Shown piece after piece: positions 60,681 through 64,000 of a DNA stretch of 64,000 bases; positions within the stretch are counted from its first letter, which is position 1, and every line of letters begins with the position of its first letter. The notes under the pieces were generated by a model. That model did not search any database, was not told the origin of the DNA, and was given only the letters and a program-made list of their open reading frames with translations. Source of the DNA: Himantopus leucocephalus (lineage: Eukaryota > Chordata > Aves > Charadriiformes > Recurvirostridae); the NCBI GenBank assembly GCA_003993805.1, contig RSEF01000014.1, forward strand, positions 6,881,890-6,945,889, in the 5' to 3' direction. The position numbers and the translations under genes were made by a program.

Positions 60681-63600
60681 ATGGGCTCGGTGGGATCCGA
60701 GCGCTTCAAGGAGCTGAGCCCGGCGGGGACGCCGGAGGGCAACGTGGTGATGAGCTTCAGCTTCGACAGCTACCAGCTGGAGGAGGACGAGCTGCAGCGG
60801 GGCAGCCAGGCCAAGGGTGTCCTCACCTTCATGGAGCCCGGTGAGGGCAGGCACGGCCCCGACCCGCAGCCAAGAGCCGGGTGCCCTGCTGGTTTCCCAC
60901 CCATTTAGGATCTCCCTGGGATGGGTTTAATAGCCACAAATGGCTGGAAATGCCGTCAAATTGCCTAACGCCTTTTTTTGGACCTGTTTGTACCCATGTG
61001 AGCTGCACAGCATCCCACGGCAGCGGGCTCTGCGGGTTGGCAAGGCGTTGAGGATTCCTGCCCTGGATCTCCTGCCCGGCTCACCCCCAACCTGCAGCTT
61101 TTCCCGTGCCGGGCTCAGGGTTGCCCCTGGGATTTACCCCAGTCCCGCTCCACATCCCGGGGCAGCCCTGTCCGCCTCCGCACCCCTCCAACCCCTCCTG
61201 CACCTTGACTTTGGCCGTTACCGCCTCTGCTTGGCGCTCAGGTTATTTTGCCTGCTGTTGGAATTCATCAGCCCCCGAAGCCCGGGTGTTTGCCCGCCTC
61301 CTGGGACTCCAGAGAAATGCCTTTATTTAGGGACGGGGTTTCTCGGGGCTGGGGCCGTTTATTCATGAGAGCTGGGGGGCTCTGGGGTGCTCGCTGTAGG
61401 TGCCCTCCTCATTTGCCAGAAAGGATGTGGAAGCACCATTCGTCGCCCCACGGCCGGGGTCTGCTGTGGGTCCCATGGGTGCAGCAGTGCCACTGTCATG
61501 TCTTTTTCTCTTTCTTTCCCCTTTTGGGGGCAGTTTCTGAGGATCCCGAGCCCCAGGATCGATATCATGGGATTTACTTTGCCATGCTGCTGGCCGGGGT
61601 GGGATTTCTTCTGCCGTACAACAGCTTTATCACCGATGTGGACTATCTGCACCATAAATACCCAGGTAGGTCTCCAGCAGCTGCAGCACTTCCCAGTCAC
61701 CCCGGCCCTGCTTCCAGGGGAGCCGGACCCCCGCCGCCCCCCATCACCTGCCTCTCCTCCACAGGGACCTCCATCGTCTTCGACATGAGCCTCACCTACA
61801 TCCTGGTGGCCTTGGTGGCCGTCATCCTCAACAACGCTCTGGTGGAGCTGCTGAGCTTGCACACCCGGATCTCTGTGGGTGAGTGGGGGTCCCCACAGCC
61901 CCCGGCAGCACCGACCCCACGTTGCACCCCACCACCCGCCTCCATCTCCCACCCGCAGGCTACCTCTTCGCCCTGGGGCCTCTGCTCTTCGTCAGCATCT
62001 GTGACGTCTGGCTGGAGCTCTTCAGCCGCAGGCAAGCCTATGCCATCAACCTGGTGGCCGTCGGGGTGGTGGCTTTTGGCTGCACAGGTATGTGGGACAG
62101 CAGCTGGCACTGGGGCAAGCACAGCCCTTCAGATAGGGGTGGGAACACAGCCCCATCCCCAAGAGCCATGGTCTCCTGGGACAACCTCTTGCTCCGATCC
62201 CTATAAGCTAACCCTCGTATCCTTGCTCCGTCCCCTCCACCTCTGTCCAGGCACAGTGGGACTGGACGGGGACACCAGCGCCAAACCATGTATCGGTCCC
62301 CGACACCACGATGGCTTTGCCATTTGGGGCACCGTGGTGGTTTCCCAAGCCCCTGTACCTGGTGGCCACTCTTGGTGGGACCAGCCATGGTGGGGCACCC
62401 AGGGAGGGCAGAAACCCCCCCCCACTTTTGGGGCAAGAAGTCTTTGGGCGCTGCGTTGGCTGTTCAGGAAGGGTACAGCTCCCTGGGTGGCACAGCACGT
62501 GGGCCCCCACCGGGGTTTCTTCCCCTCCTACCCGGCATTTCGGCTGCAGCAATAATCCCTCCTTCTCCCCTCGGCGCATCTCTCCTGAAGTGCAGCAATC
62601 CAGCTTCTACGGCTACACGGGGCTGCTGCCCAAGCGCTACACGCAGGGGGTGATGACGGGCGAGAGTAAGTACCCGCATCCGCGTCCGTGTTCGACTGTG
62701 CGGGCTCACTCGGGGGCGGTGGGGGGACGACCCTCCTCTACTGTCTCCCAGGGCCCCGGCGAGTCACACCCGGGGCCCTGCTGTCCCCAGCACAGCTTGG
62801 CCAGGTTGCCAGCAGATCAGGAACACCCCAGGGTGCTTCCCCAGCAAACCAGGGTGTTGAACGGTTTGCAGATCACTTGCAAGACCCACTGTCTGCCCTG
62901 CCAAGCTCAGGGTGGGGGTGTCTGCTGGGACCTGGCTCCACTGCCCCAAAAAATCACTGCTACTCCACACCTGGAGGCGTCACCTCCATATGGTGGGGGG
63001 ATGCTGGGGGTCCCCGAGTCACGCGGCTCAGCATGACCCGGTGCCAGTAACTCTCCCGTGCCACCAGGCACCGCTGGGGTCATCATCTCACTCAGCCGCA
63101 TCTTCACCAAGCTGCTGCTGTCAGACGAGAAGGAGAACACGGTCATCTTCTTCTTCATCTCCATCGGCATGGAGCTGACATGCTTCATCCTTCACCTCCT
63201 GGTGAAGCGCACCCGCTTCGTCCGCTACTACACCACCTGCTCCCGCAAGGGTGTCCCCGAGCCTCGGGGGGCTGGTGACCATGGGACAGGCTACCGCATC
63301 CACCACGACGTCACTGCTGAGGATGTCCGATTTGTAAGCCAAGGGCAGGTTTCCTTGATGCCTTCTGGGGTCTTTCTCCCCACTGGACCTCAGCACTGGT
63401 GTTTCTTCTCTCCCCCATGCAGGAGAACCGGCCGCGGGGGCAACTGAGCTCCCCCCGGGGCAGCCCAGGCCCCGAAGCTGAGCTGGCCGGCAGCGGCACC
63501 TACATGCGCTTTGATGTCCCTCGGCCCAAAATCAAGAGGAGCTGGCCCAGCTTCAGAGGTGGGTGGTGGGCTCAGGGGAGATGGGGTGAGCCGATTTTGC

Positions 63601-63973
63601 AGCATTTTGTGGGGCAGAAGGAGAGATCAGTGGCCTAGGGCTTTAGGGAAGGGTCATCCCTTCTCAAGGCACCCAAAAACATGGGGCAATCACATCTTTG
63701 GAAGCCACTGTTGGGGTGTGGGCAAGACTTTCTGCAAGGGTAGAGCTGTGGGTTTTGGCTGAGCCGTGCTGCCCGTACCTGCCAGACATGCTGCTCCACC
63801 GCTACGTCGTGTCCCGGCTCATCTGGGCCTACATGCTCTCCATCGCCATGACCTACTTCATCACGCTGTGCCTCTTTCCCGGGCTGGAGTCAGAGATCCA
63901 CAACTGCACGCTGGGGGAATGGCTCCCCATCCTCATCATGGCCATCTTCAACCTCTCCGACTTCGTTGGCAAG
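60681..63973 (+). CDS. SLC29A4: SLC29A4 / ENT4 (PMAT), plasma membrane monoamine transporter (5' part, 8 coding exons)
   Basis: Coding exons are 60681-60840, 61534-61665, 61765-61878, 61959-62087, 62591-62665, 63068-63333, 63423-63558 and 63786-63973. All are GT-AG and in phase, giving 1200 nt or 400 codons. Human ENT4 is about 530 aa, so the last exons lie beyond the right edge. The protein starts MGSVGSERFKEL and carries the SLC29 core (AMLLAGVGFLLPYNSFITDV). Pore residues linked to cation transport in human PMAT are kept: Y82, I86, Y109, D151, E203 (MTGE) and T217, equal to human Y85, I89, Y112, D154, E206 and T220. It should therefore be a polyspecific, proton-stimulated organic-cation/monoamine transporter of the plasma membrane. 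The long TM6-TM7 loop (GSGTYMRFDVPRPKIKRSW) is less conserved. The start ATG has G at -3 and +4. Confidence 0.96.
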
Positions 63974-64000
63974 GTAGGAGAGAGGTCAACTCCAATGCGG

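Noticed and set aside
61248..62555. 435-codon plus-strand open frame in SLC29A4
   Set aside because: It contains real exon 2 sequence in frame, but then reads through introns in GC-rich DNA. Splice sites and ortholog similarity support the multi-exon model instead.

Overview
This window is vertebrate nuclear DNA, most likely from a bird. It carries three intron-containing genes with GT-AG splice sites, all recognisable from their spliced proteins. The interspersed repeats are truncated CR1 LINE 3' ends, the typical avian repeat. Introns are short, CpG-rich promoters are prominent, and the flanks have the GC-rich composition of an avian microchromosome. The same three genes are neighbours in amniotes (human 7p22.1), but that statement comes from memory and not from a search.

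Layout. (1) About 1-16.6 kb: MMD2 (PAQR10) on the minus strand, 7 coding exons, with a 13 kb first intron holding a CR1 fragment and a few possible ancient MIR/L2-like remnants. (2) About 16.6-20.5 kb: a GC-rich, head-to-head intergenic region with a CpG island at each end. The WIPI2 end carries two identical NRF1-type palindromes. (3) About 20.5-43.0 kb: WIPI2 on the plus strand, 12 coding exons encoding 436 aa. Its long introns and 3' region form an AT-rich block between GC-rich flanks. (4) About 43-58.2 kb: the WIPI2 3' UTR and then a gene-poor region with minisatellites, an orphan CpG-rich patch, and several AT-rich islands that each carry POU-octamer or homeodomain-type motifs. (5) About 58.2-64.0 kb: SLC29A4 (ENT4/PMAT) on the plus strand, with a probable 5' non-coding exon in a CpG island next to an assembly gap, then 8 coding exons. 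The gene runs off the right edge after about 400 codons.

The three genes are not an operon or pathway. MMD2 is a Golgi-type PAQR membrane protein, WIPI2 is a PI3P-binding autophagy propeller, and SLC29A4 is an organic-cation/monoamine transporter. I found no CRISPR array, prokaryotic-type system, viral gene, tRNA or rRNA. The points most worth checking are the octamer-bearing AT islands upstream of SLC29A4, a possible N-terminal extension and uORF in the SLC29A4 5' exon, a possible intron-retention isoform of WIPI2, and likely assembly artefacts around poly-G/poly-C tracts.
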